A program made the translations under genes and the position numbers. A stretch of 64,000 nt of DNA from Ixodes scapularis (Eukaryota; Arthropoda; Arachnida; Ixodida; Ixodidae). Below are positions 22,351 through 33,482 of the stretch, piece after piece (position 1 is the first letter of the stretch; each line of letters starts with the position of its first letter). The DNA lies in the NCBI RefSeq assembly GCF_016920785.2, contig NW_024609846.1, positions 109,606,831 through 109,670,830 of the forward strand, given 5' to 3'. The notes beneath the pieces were generated by a model. That model had not been told where the DNA came from and made no database searches. It saw only the letters and a list, made by a program, of their open reading frames with translations.

Positions 22351-23478
22351 TGGGTCCGGACATTTCGTCGAACGCCGTTTCATCAAACGCCGTTTCATTG
22401 AAGCCGTTTCATCGAACACCGTTTCATCGAACGCCGTTTCATCGAACGCCGTTTCATAGAAGCCGTTTCATCGAACGCCTTTTCATCGAACGCTGTTACA
22501 GCCTGCAATATTTTTGCAATTTATTTTGATTTTTATACACAACGTCATCTAATTCTCCATTTTTTTAAATCACAGTATGCAGTGACGAGATAAGTTCCAT
22601 TGTGAACATGTCCTGCTTCGAGAAGAAAGCCTCCATGAAACAATGACCCCTCTTCATGTCACATGAAACAATTAAAAATGAGACAAAAAAAAACAACAAC
22701 AACAAAAGAAACAGAAAGCACGATGTGCTTTCTGGGAAGCGGGTAGTGTTTTATTGTTTGACAGCGTGTACCTGTAACCTTGGGTTATGTGAGGATCCGA
22801 AAGGGTGACAGAGTACACCTAGGGCTTTACTATTGTCTGATGCAGGTTGGCCTTCTTAAGAAAGCGTCCTGAAGATGATTCATAATAGGCAAAAGGGTCG
22901 GTAATAAAGTTGACAGTGAAGGGGAGGTGGTTCCAGTCCAGGTGTAGCCCGAAACCATGTTGGCTGACACTTTGTGCAGCTTTTGACTCTGTAGAGTTTG
23001 AAAACTAAAAAAAAAAAAAAGCAGAAACGTTCAATCTGAGCATAAAGCTGATAATCAGAGTATCATTATATTTTATTTCGTGTGCTCTCCTGGCAGAGCA
23101 TCGTTTTATTATAAGCGTGCTGCCCTGGCAGTTAAATGCTTTTCGTGAATAAACCTTCAACTAAGCGTAAGTGTGCAAACGAGCTGGTGTGAATGGCACA
23201 TTACCGAAACCCCCAGACAGCCGGTAAAAAAAACGACAGACATTCAAAAGTGTTTTAAGTGTCGGTCCTTTACCTCCAGTATCATGTTTTCTGACAGGTA
23301 CATGAGTAAAACTTTTCAGTAAGTCGCATACCCATTTGTTTTTATACCAATGGTTTTTATTTCTAGTAATTTGGCTCCACCCTAAGGACTGTTTCTTAAG
23401 TGACTACCTTAGTCTTAACAAATGTAAGGTAAAACATCTACAAAGCACTGTTATGCCTCAAAACTCGATACAGAGAAA

Positions 23479-23597
23479 TTCGATGAAACGGCCCTAAGCA
23501 ATTCGATGAAACGGCGTTCGATGAAATGGCGTTCGATGAAATGTCCATTCATTCGATGAAACGGTGTTCGATGAAACGGTGTTCGATGAAATGTCCG
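23479..23597 (-). repeat. Internal array of CGATGAAACGGCGTT subrepeats
   Basis: At least seven copies of TTCGATGAAACGGCG or its ATGTCC-ended variant in reverse orientation to the array at 22351. It ends GATGAAATGTCC, the same terminal form as the right arm of the element at 26335-28373, so it may itself be an arm. Confidence 0.75.
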
Positions 23598-23685
23598 CTA
23601 GCCGTCCGCAATGCCTGCTGGAAAGCTCAGCTATTTGAACTTCCAAACGTGTATTTACACAAAAATATCCATGCAGCAAAAGTCT

Positions 23686-23763
23686 CTGCACCGAAAAGTC
23701 CGTGCTCCGAAATGTCGGCACCGAAACGACCTACACCGAAACTTCCTACACTGAATTGTTCGG
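23686..23763 (+). repeat. Degenerate array of CACCGAAA(A/T)GTC units
   Basis: Five or more 15-17 bp units of the form GCACCGAAAAGTCCGTGCTC follow each other, then GGATCCC. The design (short phrase ending GTCCG, repeated with drift) matches the other fold-back arms, but I found no inverted partner in the window. Confidence 0.55.
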
Positions 23764-24079
23764 ATCCCCAGTCTGAAGAATCCAACAACCTTGCGAATAA
23801 AGACAGAGCCATTTGACTCTCCTTGTATTTTTCTAAATTTGTAAAACGCCAGGCATCCGGCTTCATCACAGATTTAAGCCATAACTGCAGCGACTGGCGG
23901 CTTCATAATAATATATAAAAACAAAACTTATGCAATCTTTCACAAGAGCAGTCGTTGAAACAGGGCGCTCTCGCACTACCCCATGCCTCCCGCGCTTGGA
24001 AATATTGAATTAAAAAAAGAAAGAAGCAATACTGGAACGGGGTGTGTGTGATTCATGCTGAAAGCGAGGAAGGGGGGGG

Positions 24080-24400
24080 GGGGGGGGGTGCACTTATCAT
24101 TCTTCTTTGTTCAGTATACCAGGAACTCTGTGATAACGTTATTGCCCGTTCAAGGTTTTCGAAACGCACAATGGGTCGCTTTAGAGCCTGCTTGCGGAAT
24201 TCCTTCGGGTCGCTGAGGTGGGGCTTGATGGAAGTAGGACATCCGGACGCTACAAGCTGTTCCAGCAGATGCACTGCTGTGAGGGTTTCATATGACTTCT
24301 CGCTCCTTGGCGCGCATCGCTGCACCAAATCCGAATGCCACGTGTCACTTTTCCCAGCACTGAGTCACCTCCGATGTCTCATGGTATCGAGGCGCTCGAG
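24080..24400. repeat. Diverged dispersed repeat, paired with 26040-26330
   Basis: Shared landmarks in the same order in both segments: ATAACG/ATAATGGTTTT near the start, CCGGACGCT(A)CAAG.(T/C)GTTCCAGC, GC.GCTG.GAG, CACGTGTCAC and TTACCTCCGATG. Divergence is high. Function unknown; poly-G runs lie on both sides. Confidence 0.4.
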
Positions 24401-25076
24401 GGGAAGGGGGGGGGGGGGGGGGGGGGAGAGGAGTCGCCACTGCGTTCTTTCTTGTGTTCGGGTTCAATGTTTCAAGCCCAAGTCTGTAAATAACGGGGAG
24501 GCTTGGGAGAAAGCTTCGAAAACCAGACAGCTTCTTGTGCAAATCGTGATTGATTTGAGTCTGAGCTACGAACTACGTGCATAATGAAATGTCCGAAAAT
24601 ATTTGTACCCTTTTTTTATCCCTTTCATCGCCTCATCTAAAACTTTCTGGTTTTCTCGTGCGTAAATGACATCTTTAAAACAATTGTGATCTTGGGTGTT
24701 CCCTATTTTAGACAAGCTTAGTAGCACAAGTGTGACACAAATAGGCGGCGCACACCAAGTCACTGAGCCAGAAACTTTCTGGTTGTCGCGGGGTAGTCAG
24801 CACTGCATAGTGTACGCGTGTTTGTCCTCATGCGACTACCATTATATTGCCGCAGAAAAGCAGTTCTTTTCTTGGTCCTGACATTTAATTGAAAATATGG
24901 CATAGAATATAGTTGTCCTTCGATGCAAAAGGAACTATTTCCGAAAACGAGAAACGATCTCCAAATACTATTTTAAAGCATTCAATTAAACGGCTGTGAT
25001 CAAATGGCGTTTGATTCAATAACGTTCGATTAAATGGCTTCGATAAGACGGCGTTCGATGAAGTGTCCGGACCCAA

Positions 25077-26334
25077 TCACCAGCATTAATTTGAAATACG
25101 AGTTAATCTTTCCTACCTTGCTCAGTCCACGGATAAAACCACCTCATCTGGTTGGTTGCTAATATCAATGACCTAACTTTATTATAAATGCCATCAGTGA
25201 CGTTTTTGCGGTGGCCCGTGACCTGCTCTTTTGTTTCTGTTTATTATTAGTAATTATTTGTTACAGATGTACAGACTATTTTGGAAGTGCATTTACCTAC
25301 CGCTCTATAACGACTTCGGGCCACGAGAGCGCATTCGATAAACAAGTACACAAAAGTAGTAATTGTGGTCGCGTTGTCAACTCCATCCCTTGCTTAATCA
25401 TGTATACAATGCGTAGGAAGAAACGCGTTGATAGCAATATAAGGGGAGAAGCTTGGAAAATTGTTAAGCGGGCGTTGGTTTTTAAAAGCCGGGGATCTTG
25501 AAGATGTGTGACAAAACGCGGGGGTTTGCGGCAGGGGTATGGAAACGGGGCTTTCGGATTTGGATTATTTCTTAAACTGATCATGGAATGGGGCAGAATC
25601 GTAAATGTCGGCGAGGAGCACTTTATTCTGTCAGGAAGACCCGGCTTGCTTTTGTAAGTAAACGACCGTTGAAACAGATAACAGACATACTCTGGATTCT
25701 CCAGTAGCTTCGAAAAGCCGCGTTACGTTCTCCGCTCAAACCGTGACATTGAACTTTAAAAATACGTGGAACAGAAAAAACGATCAGATAGAAAAGCTAC
25801 ACGGATTGAGTGTATCTCCGTTTCACCATAACTTGGTAAACGGCGAAAGCTACGATCCCCGTTGGCCAATCAGAGCAAGGGAGCGACGCACGAGACAGCT
25901 CTCCGTGGGAAAATCGTGTTTCTATGGCACATCGTCAAGTGCTTTGCTCCGATGCCCCGATTGGCTCACGAGGGTCGTAGCTTTATATCCTGTCTTCAAA
26001 GGACTGGCTCTCACAACGCTTGAGCGAGCACTTAACCCCTCGCCTTGTCCTGTGCGGAAGGTACTCCGTGATAATGGTTTTGTCCGGTTCGACATTCTGA
26101 CAATATACAATGACACTTTTGTGAGCTGCTTGGAGATGTCTTCGGGGTAATCCGAGAAGTCAGACATACTGCTTTGGTACAAGATTATGTTCTGTATACC
26201 CAGGGATGGACCACACCGGACGCTGCAAGTCGTTCCAGCCAATGCAGCGCTGCGAGCGCTTCATTTGGCCTCGTGCCACACTCAGCGCATGTCACGTGTC
26301 ACACACTCGGAACTGATTTACCTCCGATGGCTCG
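25077..26334. other. Non-coding stretch
   Basis: No gene supported. The right part (26040-26330) is the diverged partner of 24080-24400. The 135-codon frame at 25743-26150 has no recognisable domain. Confidence 0.4.
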
Positions 26335-26614
26335 GTTCCCGGACATTTCATCGAACGCCGTTTCGTCGAACGCCGTTTCATCGAAAAAATGGACGTTTCA
26401 TCGAACGCCGTTTCATCGAAGGCCGTTTCATCGAATCGCTGATGGACGTTTCATCGAATGCCTTTTATATAAAAAGAGTGAAAGATGTTCTTTTATGCAC
26501 GGATCGGGTGCATTTTCGTGTCATTCACCCATTTTATCGTCAGCTTTTTTAATGTCCAAACTTGTAGCTGTTACAACTTATTTTGATGCAAGTAACTCAT
26601 GAACATATTTGTAC

Positions 26615-26707
26615 CGATTTTATGTTTGTTTCGCATATTGTACTTATCTGTTCACTCCCTCTGTATTACCCGATGGGCCTTGAGGGTATTATAACAAATA
26701 AATAAAA
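26615..26707 (+). mobile_element. Short LINE 3' tail
   Basis: CTCCCTCTGTATTACCCGAT, GGGCCTTGAGGGTATT and AACAAATAAATAAAAA resemble the 3' end of the CR1-like LINE at 38700-38786 (CTCCTTATGTAATGGCCCT, GGGACTTTTGAAGTTACAAT, AATAAT). It is a heavily 5'-truncated copy inside the fold-back element. Confidence 0.5.
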
Positions 26708-27205
26708 AGTCGCACTCCCGGTAAGAGCGCACTGCAACTGATGGAGGGCAGAAGGCGATTTAGGTTTTGCGCAGGCGCAACAGCTTTAGCCATGTGAGCC
26801 TCCTACCCTCTCATGTCTTGCTATTGATACTTTTTTACTGCCCGAAGCTTGCAGTAGTTAAAGCTGAGGTGCTATTTATGAAACTACAACGAAACATTGT
26901 TTTTTTTTTAGTTCTAAGACTCAATGAAGTCAAAATTAAGTACGTCACTTGAAATTTTATTTGAAAACTTTCGGAGGTTCATGTGTTCGTGCAACAGCCA
27001 TTCGCCGTTTCAAATGCAAAAAGCCACCAAAGCCATGCTCTGTCGGTTCTCATAAAAAAGGCAGACCTTCTCATTTCTTGACGCTATGGCCATCTTCTGG
27101 CGAGGAGGCTCTTGGGAACTCAGCATCGCCTCCAGCTTGTCTTCCGTCAGTTGATGTTCTGCGGCGATGCAAGTCAAAAACTTCCAGAACCTGGGATGGG
27201 CACCC

Positions 27206-28168
27206 CCGGGATACGGTCCATTCGTCACATGCGCACTCGTCACAAGACGATTGGTCACAGGACGATTCGTCACACAGGAACATTCGTCATAGGATGACTC
27301 GTCACGCGGCCAACCGGTCCCACAATAGTTAGTCCCCCCAAAAATGTATTGTTCAATTTGGTTCGGGCGCAAACAACGTGCCTCACCTCATATCTTAGTA
27401 TGTCTTTGGCTTCTGAAAGGCGAATAATTTGTAACAAACGTTTTAGCTTCTGGTTCGGTCCCGAACATTGAATGTTGGTTCGGCCTGACAAAGTGGGTCA
27501 CCTCTTCTCTAAGCACGTCTTTCGCTTCTCGAGGTCGAAGAATTTGTAGCAGACGTTTTAACTTCTGGGTCCGTCCCAAACGGTGAATGGGGAGGCCATA
27601 TAAAAGCGACCATTTTCGAACTCGGGCTACATTCAAAAGGATGGAGGTGATCGCAACAGAGAGAGGTGGAGCCATGCAGCTGCACGAGGGTTACTCGTAC
27701 ACAGGCATGCAGCAGAAAGAATTACGATACTTATTGGTTTTCTCGAAGAGGTGTATGCAAGGCAAGGTAAAAACTTATTTGGCTGCCAGTCGGGTTATTG
27801 CTCGTTCAAGCCAGCAACTTAGGTCAACCTGCTGAAGAGTCGTAATATGATAGAAGGAAAAGCGGATGAGTATCGTAAGATTAGTTTTTCTAACTATTGG
27901 TTTATGTCACAGTGGGAAGTCGTGAAACTCCTCATCAGGGAATGTGGGCGGTTGTTGAGATTTACAATTTGCAAGTGCGACCACTTCTTTTTTTTTTCCA
28001 TTAAACGTTTTACACACACACACTATCGTCCCCTGCCCGATCGATGTGACCAGTTGCCGGCATGACGAGTCATCCTGTGACGAATGGTCCTATGTGACGA
28101 ATCGTCCTGTGACCAATCGTCCTGTGACGAGTGCGCATGTGACGAATCGTCCTCATCCCGGCACCCCC
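27206..28168. mobile_element. Inner fold-back pair with GACGATTCGTCACAG subrepeats
   Basis: The left arm (27206-27312) holds variants of GACGATTCGTCACAG (27217 to 27304). The right arm (28056-28168) is its reverse complement in the same order (GACGAATCGTCCTGTGAC). The matching arms extend into CGCGGCCAAC/GTTGCCGGCATG on the inner side and into a CACCCCCG flank on the outer side. It is completely contained in the element at 26335-28373, so it was either inserted into it or is an internal second arm. Confidence 0.75.
27352..27590 (-). repeat. 123-bp tandem duplication with in-frame protein-like repeat
   Basis: Two successive ~123-bp units. On the minus strand each encodes a similar 41-residue peptide with the pattern KLKRLLQI(L/I)R then EAKD(V/I)LR.EV.H. 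A frameshift separates the units, so there is no continuous frame today. 123 is 41 codons, so an origin as coding repeats is possible. Confidence 0.5.
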
Positions 28169-28383
28169 GACCAGCTTCAGGAAGCGGGAATGCCATCCTG
28201 GCGTTCGATAAGACGGCGTTCGATAAAATGGCGTTCGATGAAACGGTTTCGATGAAACGGTGTTCGATGAAACGGCGTTCGATGAAACGGCATTCGATGA
28301 AACGGCATTCGATGAAACGGCTTCGATGAAACGGCATTCGACGAAACGGCGTTCGATGAAATGTCCGGTCCCACGATGGCTCG

Positions 28384-31300
28384 TAGCGTCCGCTGCGGTC
28401 CATTTTAAGGTAGAACGGATCGTAACAGAGTACGCTGCTTTGTGTTTGCGAATAATGGATCGCTTAGAGTGGTTCGCTGGTAAATCCTGCTTGAGTTCAG
28501 CCTGAGCTCGCAAACTCTGGACACAATAAAACTATGTGGCGTAGAAATAAAAGCTTCTGAAATAGTCGGTATCCTTTTTCTTTTTTTACTTGTAACTTTT
28601 GTTATTGCTTGGGACCGAGTTCGGCCCTGGAAGCTGTTTGCCGCACTGTAAATTTGTCCAGTTATTAGTGAGCTAGTGTAATAATTTTTATGTAGGTGAT
28701 AGGCCCTCTTGGGAAGAACATATCAGAAATAGTTCAATGCTATAGCTTGAAGACATTGCCAGATAACAACTCACAAATATTGGGTAAAAATGTCAAAGTT
28801 GCCTGGTTCGTGTATTTCGAAGCGCTGCATTTCGCATGGAGACAAAATAATGCACCATGTTAATGGAACACCCCGCGATATAGTGTAAAATATTTTCCTC
28901 GAGAAAAAAAAGAAAAACGAAGTTTTTTTTTAATTGCACGCTGAAGTTGGGGAACTTTTCACATTGAAGCACGTTTGAAGCGTTGTAAATATTTTCAGTT
29001 ATAAAACTCGAGTAAAAAAATATTTTTAGATGATTTACCGTTCCGGAAAGAATATACAAAAAAAAAATTCAACGCTATATCTAGAAAATATTACGAGATA
29101 TGCACTCCTAAACATCAGATACAAATATCAAATTACACGCACGCACACACGCACGAAGGTACACAATAACCTGAAAGCCGAATGCAGTGGCTGATGTACG
29201 GTAGTGATCAAACTGTTTCTGCGGTTGACATCATGGGACGTCGCGTTCATGTGGGAGCTGTAAAGGTTAGGTGATCAAAAATGCACAATCATGACAATCA
29301 GAGCACATATCTCCAACATTTTTTACCCTCAACAACCTTCTTTCCCCCCCCCTCCCCCCTTTTTTTTTCTCGCTCAGAAAAAAAGAAAAGAAAAAGAAGG
29401 GAGATCATTTAATGTTGCGACTTTTGCCGACGGTGCACGCGCGCAAAAGTACATGTCAATCGCAAAAGTGTTATTTACAAGATAAAGTACACAGGAAAGT
29501 GATTGTCGCTTTAGATGTCATTATAATTGGTTTTAGTAGTGCACCCATGCAGTAGTAGCCTAACCACATAGTTTTAACCCTACTACGTGAAAACGATCAG
29601 TTCTTTCGTTGACCCGTTCAAGACTGGCAGTTGTTGAAATATTTTAGCAAAGCGAAAACCGGGTATCGGCGCAAATGATAATCTATACGCAAACCCGAGC
29701 CCCTGACACTTCAACAGTGCCTCCGGTATATGTGTGCGTGTGTTCACCTCGATTAAAGAAGTCATTCCAGATATAGTCACGGCAGTCCGGAAAGTCGAAG
29801 TGCTTCCATCGCATTCCAATTAATGCTCGGAGCCTTTATTCTTGGCTGTAGGTATAGGTTAGGTTAGCTCGCACCTCACGTGTGAACCTAAGAACAAACG
29901 ATTCCGTCAAAGCATTTTATGCTGCACAGGTTACGCCACCTCAGCTTATCAGATATCAGTGATACATTACAATAGACTTGAGTAGCTCTTGCTGTGTTGC
30001 AACTTACAAGCACAAGTAGAGAATTAAAGAAAAAAATATTATCTTCTTTTTTTATTAAAAACGAGCTTGCGAGAGCACGGTTATGGTCTCATCTCATATG
30101 TTGCGCTGTAGTACAGCATGGCGACACCACTTATTCAGATACTTTGGAGTTACGAGCGCATCGTAAAACCTCGTTGTCATCGGCGGCTTCCTGTACAAGG
30201 TTGCGGCATGACAGTAATATATTATATTGCGCCTACATTGCACTGTTTGCGACAGCAGACTGATATTTCATTATCGACAAGCAAACTCTACCTGCAAAAA
30301 TTAAATGTAATACGAAGAGAATGCCCATAGTTTTAGTAATCAGTAATTTGTAATGTGATGTAATTAAACTTTAGTGATTTTTAAGAAAAAAAATCGGTAA
30401 TGTAAAACAGTTAGTTTTGGAAAATGCTTTTGCCATCTCTCGCCTAGAAATCTCAAGAGGGCGACTGTACTAAAGTGATTAACCATTTCGAGAAGAGATA
30501 ATGAGTTGAGAAAAATTAACGCAATATTGTAATTACACCCCCAATTTTGACGGGTGAACTTGTACTTTAAACTTTTGTTTACGGAAAGGTGGAGTTCTAG
30601 TCACCGGTGTGGCCACGTGCAATATGACGTCTAAACGCGGCACTGGTCACTAGTAGGATCTCAAAACGCAATATAAAAATGCAAGGAACCGAAAAAAAAA
30701 AAAAAAAAAAAAGGCTCTGCTTCGTATTATGGATTTTTGCAGATCTCAATATTTGGAGTTTCGGTCAAACTTCAGAACAAAAACAACGGTCTGACAGCCC
30801 CCAGCACTGTTTATTTCAAGGTGTGTCCCATTTAGGCAACACCAGGTGGGTTGGGGTAAAAGCACCGGACATGTTAGAGTACGCACGCTGGCATGAATTC
30901 CCGTCCCGTAAACACTTTTTGTAAGGCTCGCCACTTCCTCTGCGGGGGTCGCTGTGCCTCCCGCCGCAAATCGCCCATTATGCGCTTATCTTGGCTTATC
31001 TGGCCCCGAGATGCAGCAACAAAAGGAGTCTCCCCGCCGTCAAGTCAACTATGGGAGAGGAGGAAATGGGAAGTGTGGCGAGGGGAACTTTTTTCTGGTC
31101 GAAAAATATTCTGCAGGTTGGTCTTTGAGCGCCGCGTGGTGGGAAGTTTTGAATCTAGCCCGAATGTCTCGGAATCTTGGCCTTGAGCATTTCAGGTTGT
31201 TTTACACCAAGTGGCTGGAGGTGTGAGTGGTTAGCAGCATGTCGTCGAGCGTAGTAATCAAGTATCTATGGTTTTTGTCAGACACAATTGAAGTGCTAAT

Positions 31301-31458
31301 GAACGGTATGATTTATTGCATGAATATCATCTGAGTCACCAGCGCACCTCATCACCGGCGACTCACAGGCTGAGCAGATGGTACAGGAGCTCAAGCAATT
31401 GCAAGGGCAACTAGATCAAAAAATTTCAGGTTTATGATTGGTTAAACGTCATGTAGGT
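28384..31458. other. AT-rich non-coding stretch
   Basis: No gene, tRNA or long repeat recognised. Frames are short and lack domains. Poly-A/T runs are frequent (28910-28935, 29050-29065, 30690-30712). Confidence 0.45.
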
Positions 31459-31560
31459 ACAACAGCGCAAACCAAAGAGGACTAAGGAAAGGGACAAACA
31501 CCACAGGACGAACGCTGCACTAGTCCTGTGGAACTAGTCCTCGTTGTTTTGCGCTGTTTT
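31459..31560. repeat. Inverted-repeat mini-element
   Basis: ACAGCGCAAA near 31460 is mirrored by TTTGCGCTGTT near 31550, and an inner hairpin CCACAGGAC...GTCCTGTGG spans about 31501-31529. The two GAGGACTA/TAGTCCTC blocks lie between. It is MITE-like, followed by CAATAAAG. Confidence 0.55.
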
Positions 31561-31787
31561 ATGTTTAGCCTTCAATAAAGTGACCAGATGTCTCCATTTA
31601 GGCGGGGACAGATAACGCTTTTCCGACCAAGGTCGCTGACTCGCCAGCGGGCTTGTGGGACAGCGCGCTTTTTCTTTTTTTTAGGGGCGAAGCTCCTTGG
31701 GGCTAGCCATGGACGTCCGTATGTCCATCCGATGTCTGGCGTCGGGTGCTCGTGCTCACGAGCACGTGAGCACATGCTCCCGTGCTC

Positions 31788-32107
31788 GTGTAGGGCAAAA
31801 AACAACCGCATCTCCACGTGGTGAATGATGCATGGGGCGAAGCTCTGGTGGTGCTTGTCTGCGTAGACGCTGAGCCGCAGCAGGCCGAGCCTTTCGTTCG
31901 TTTTCATCCATGCATGTCAGAAAGAGAATGTGTGGTATGGGACGTGATTATAAGCATTTGAGCATTTGACCGCAGCGCGACATGGATGAAAACGAACGAA
32001 AGGCTCGGCATGCTGCGGCTCAGCATCTACGCAGACAAGCACCACCAGAGCTTCGCCTCAATCAACATCATTCACCACGTGGAGATGCGGTTGTTTTCGC
32101 TTCGGCT
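31788..32107. repeat. Large imperfect palindrome (arms ~130 bp)
   Basis: The left arm, about 31798-31918 (ACCGCATCTCCACGTGGTGA ... CGTTCGTTTTCATCCATG), is mirrored at about 31980-32095 (CATGGATGAAAACGAACGAA ... CACGTGGAGATGCGGTTGTT). The loop is about 60 bp. GGGGCGAAGCTC motifs occur at 31682 and 31834. A non-autonomous DNA element is the likely origin. Confidence 0.75.
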
Positions 32108-32235
32108 GCCCCGAACCCAGAATAGATGAAAGACACGGTTAAACGAAACTATCGTACCAGTTGCTTTCCCTGATGAAGGGACAAAATATGCTTGGCAAAG
32201 AAGATGCTGGTGCTGAAGGTTAATTTGCATATGAC

Positions 32236-32580
32236 ATCCCAGTTGAGAATTTCCATTAGATTCCAATTGGAATTTAAAATTGGTACCAGTTGGGTTTTCA
32301 GAGAAAACCAATTTATCCCTGCCAAATGGCAGCCGAATTCGCTAAAGGGAAGCTCATCGCCATCTTCTCTAAACTGGGTTCTCCCGATTCGATAAACCAG
32401 GGTCGATAAAACGGCGTTCGCTAAAACGAGCTTCTCTAAGCCGGATGCCTCCGAATTATTAAATTCCAATTGATGAGACCCATTGGCCAATGTGCTGATT
32501 GGAACCCACTAAAACCAATCGATTCCAATTAAAACCAGTTAAAATTCCAATTGGATCTAATGGGAATTTTAGCTGGGGAT
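32236..32580. mobile_element. Fold-back element with CCAATTGGAATTT subrepeats
   Basis: The left part (32236-32330) contains TTCCATTAGATTCCAATTGG and AATTGGTACCAGTTGG; the right part (32458-32580) contains the same phrases in reverse (CCAGTTAAAATTCCAATTGG then ATCTAATGGGAATTTTAGCT). The centre (32385-32450) carries another short phrase array, CGATAAAACGGCGTTCGCTA, related to the TTTCATCGAACGCCG family. Confidence 0.6.
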
Positions 32581-32999
32581 CTACTATACTAACAAATATT
32601 CTAACCAAATGTATTAGATGTGTATACCAAACAGTATGCAAATGGCAAGGAAATGTTTTCACAGCGTATACGGAATAATAAAAAGGAGTGATTAGTTACC
32701 AAATTTAAACTTTTCAAGTCTCGTAACACAATAATACCCCCTCCCCCCCACCCCTCCCCCTGCAACACTACGATTTACTCATGTATACACCGTGGCGCGT
32801 AGCCAGGAGAGAGACCCATGGTGCCCAGGCTCCCCCTGAAATCTTCCATTTTGCTGGGACCACCTCTCCCCCCTCCCCCTCATACAGAATTTAGTCATGG
32901 GCGGGCGCCCCCCCGAAACAAAATTCTGGCTATGTGCCTGCACCGTGCAATGGCTTAAATGCCGGCTAAATATTGCTTTGAGGCGCTTTTGCAATATGT
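32581..32999. other. Non-coding stretch
   Basis: C-rich simple sequence near 32738-32762 and no gene signal. Confidence 0.4.
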
Positions 33000-33289
33000 G
33001 CCTAATAACTAGTGCATGCCTACCCTAACCGATCTGTACCCATGCACAATCATCTCCATAATACCTCACCCCCTTCCCCCTCATGCCTTCCACATCTGTC
33101 AGTTGGAAGAGCTGGACCACCCCACCCCGGGAAGCACAACTGACACCATGGCCTCAATTAGTGTCACACATTCTCAACGTCGCAGGGACCATGCTGCCGC
33201 CCTCACTACCAGCATCTTTTTGACCGCTAATGAGATGCAGATAATGCGGACGAAGCATCATTGTAAATAAAATTTCTCTCTCTCCCTCC
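33000..33289 (+). mobile_element. Probable truncated LINE 3' end
   Basis: The stretch ends CATTGTAAATAAAATTTCTC followed by a CTCTCTCC run, the style of tail seen on the reverse-oriented RNase H LINE at 37838 (AATAAAAGTTTATTCTCTCT when read on its own strand). No coding motif is left. Confidence 0.4.
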
Positions 33290-33409
33290 TAGCTGTTAGC
33301 CAAACGTCTCCAATTAGATAAAAGTAATTGGTTTTTTGGCTAAATGGATACAAGCTCAGCATGTTAGATTTCCTCACACCTTAGCATGGATCCTAACCAC
33401 TAGGGCTGC

Positions 33410-33482
33410 ATGTGACCCCCCCCCCCCTCCCCCGAGGTCACATGACCCCCCCTGAGGTCACATAACCCCCCCCCCCCCCCGG
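33410..33482. repeat. C-run / GAGGTCACATGA tandem repeat
   Basis: Three imperfect copies of a poly-C run followed by GAGGTCACAT. Low complexity; assembly length may be unreliable. Confidence 0.7.

Larger units (their letters stand above)
22351..25076. mobile_element. Fold-back element with TTTCATCGAACGCCG subrepeats (outer pair)
   Basis: The left end (22351) TGGGTCCGGACATTTCGTCG is matched in reverse complement at the right end, which finishes TGTCCGGACCCA at 25075. The left arm (22351-22497) is an array of the 15-bp unit GTTTCATCGAACGCC; the right arm (about 24985-25076) is a shorter, decayed array in the opposite orientation. A second minus-oriented array lies inside at 23479-23597, so two elements may be nested or an arm may have been duplicated. 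No transposase seen and no target-site duplication recognised. Confidence 0.65.
26335..28373. mobile_element. Fold-back element with 9-10 bp target-site duplication
   Basis: The direct repeat CGATGGCTCG occurs at 26325-26334 immediately before the left arm and at 28374-28383 immediately after the right arm. The left arm (26335-26463) starts GGTTCCCGGACATTTC (counting one base of the repeat) and is an array of GTTTCATCGAACGCC; the right arm (28201-28373) is the same array in reverse complement and ends GAAATGTCCGGTCCCA. A 9-bp duplication fits Mutator-like and classical fold-back elements. The interior holds a LINE tail (26615-26707), a second fold-back pair (27206-28168) and a tandem duplication (27352-27590). 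No transposase frame is recognisable. Confidence 0.8.

Noticed and set aside
24072..24430. Poly-G runs as G-quadruplex regulatory elements
   Set aside because: Single homopolymer runs of 15 or more G are common slippage products; no nearby gene gives them a context.
25743..26150. 135-codon plus-strand frame as a gene
   Set aside because: No recognisable domain, an opposing minus-strand frame of similar length, and part of it lies in a diverged dispersed repeat.
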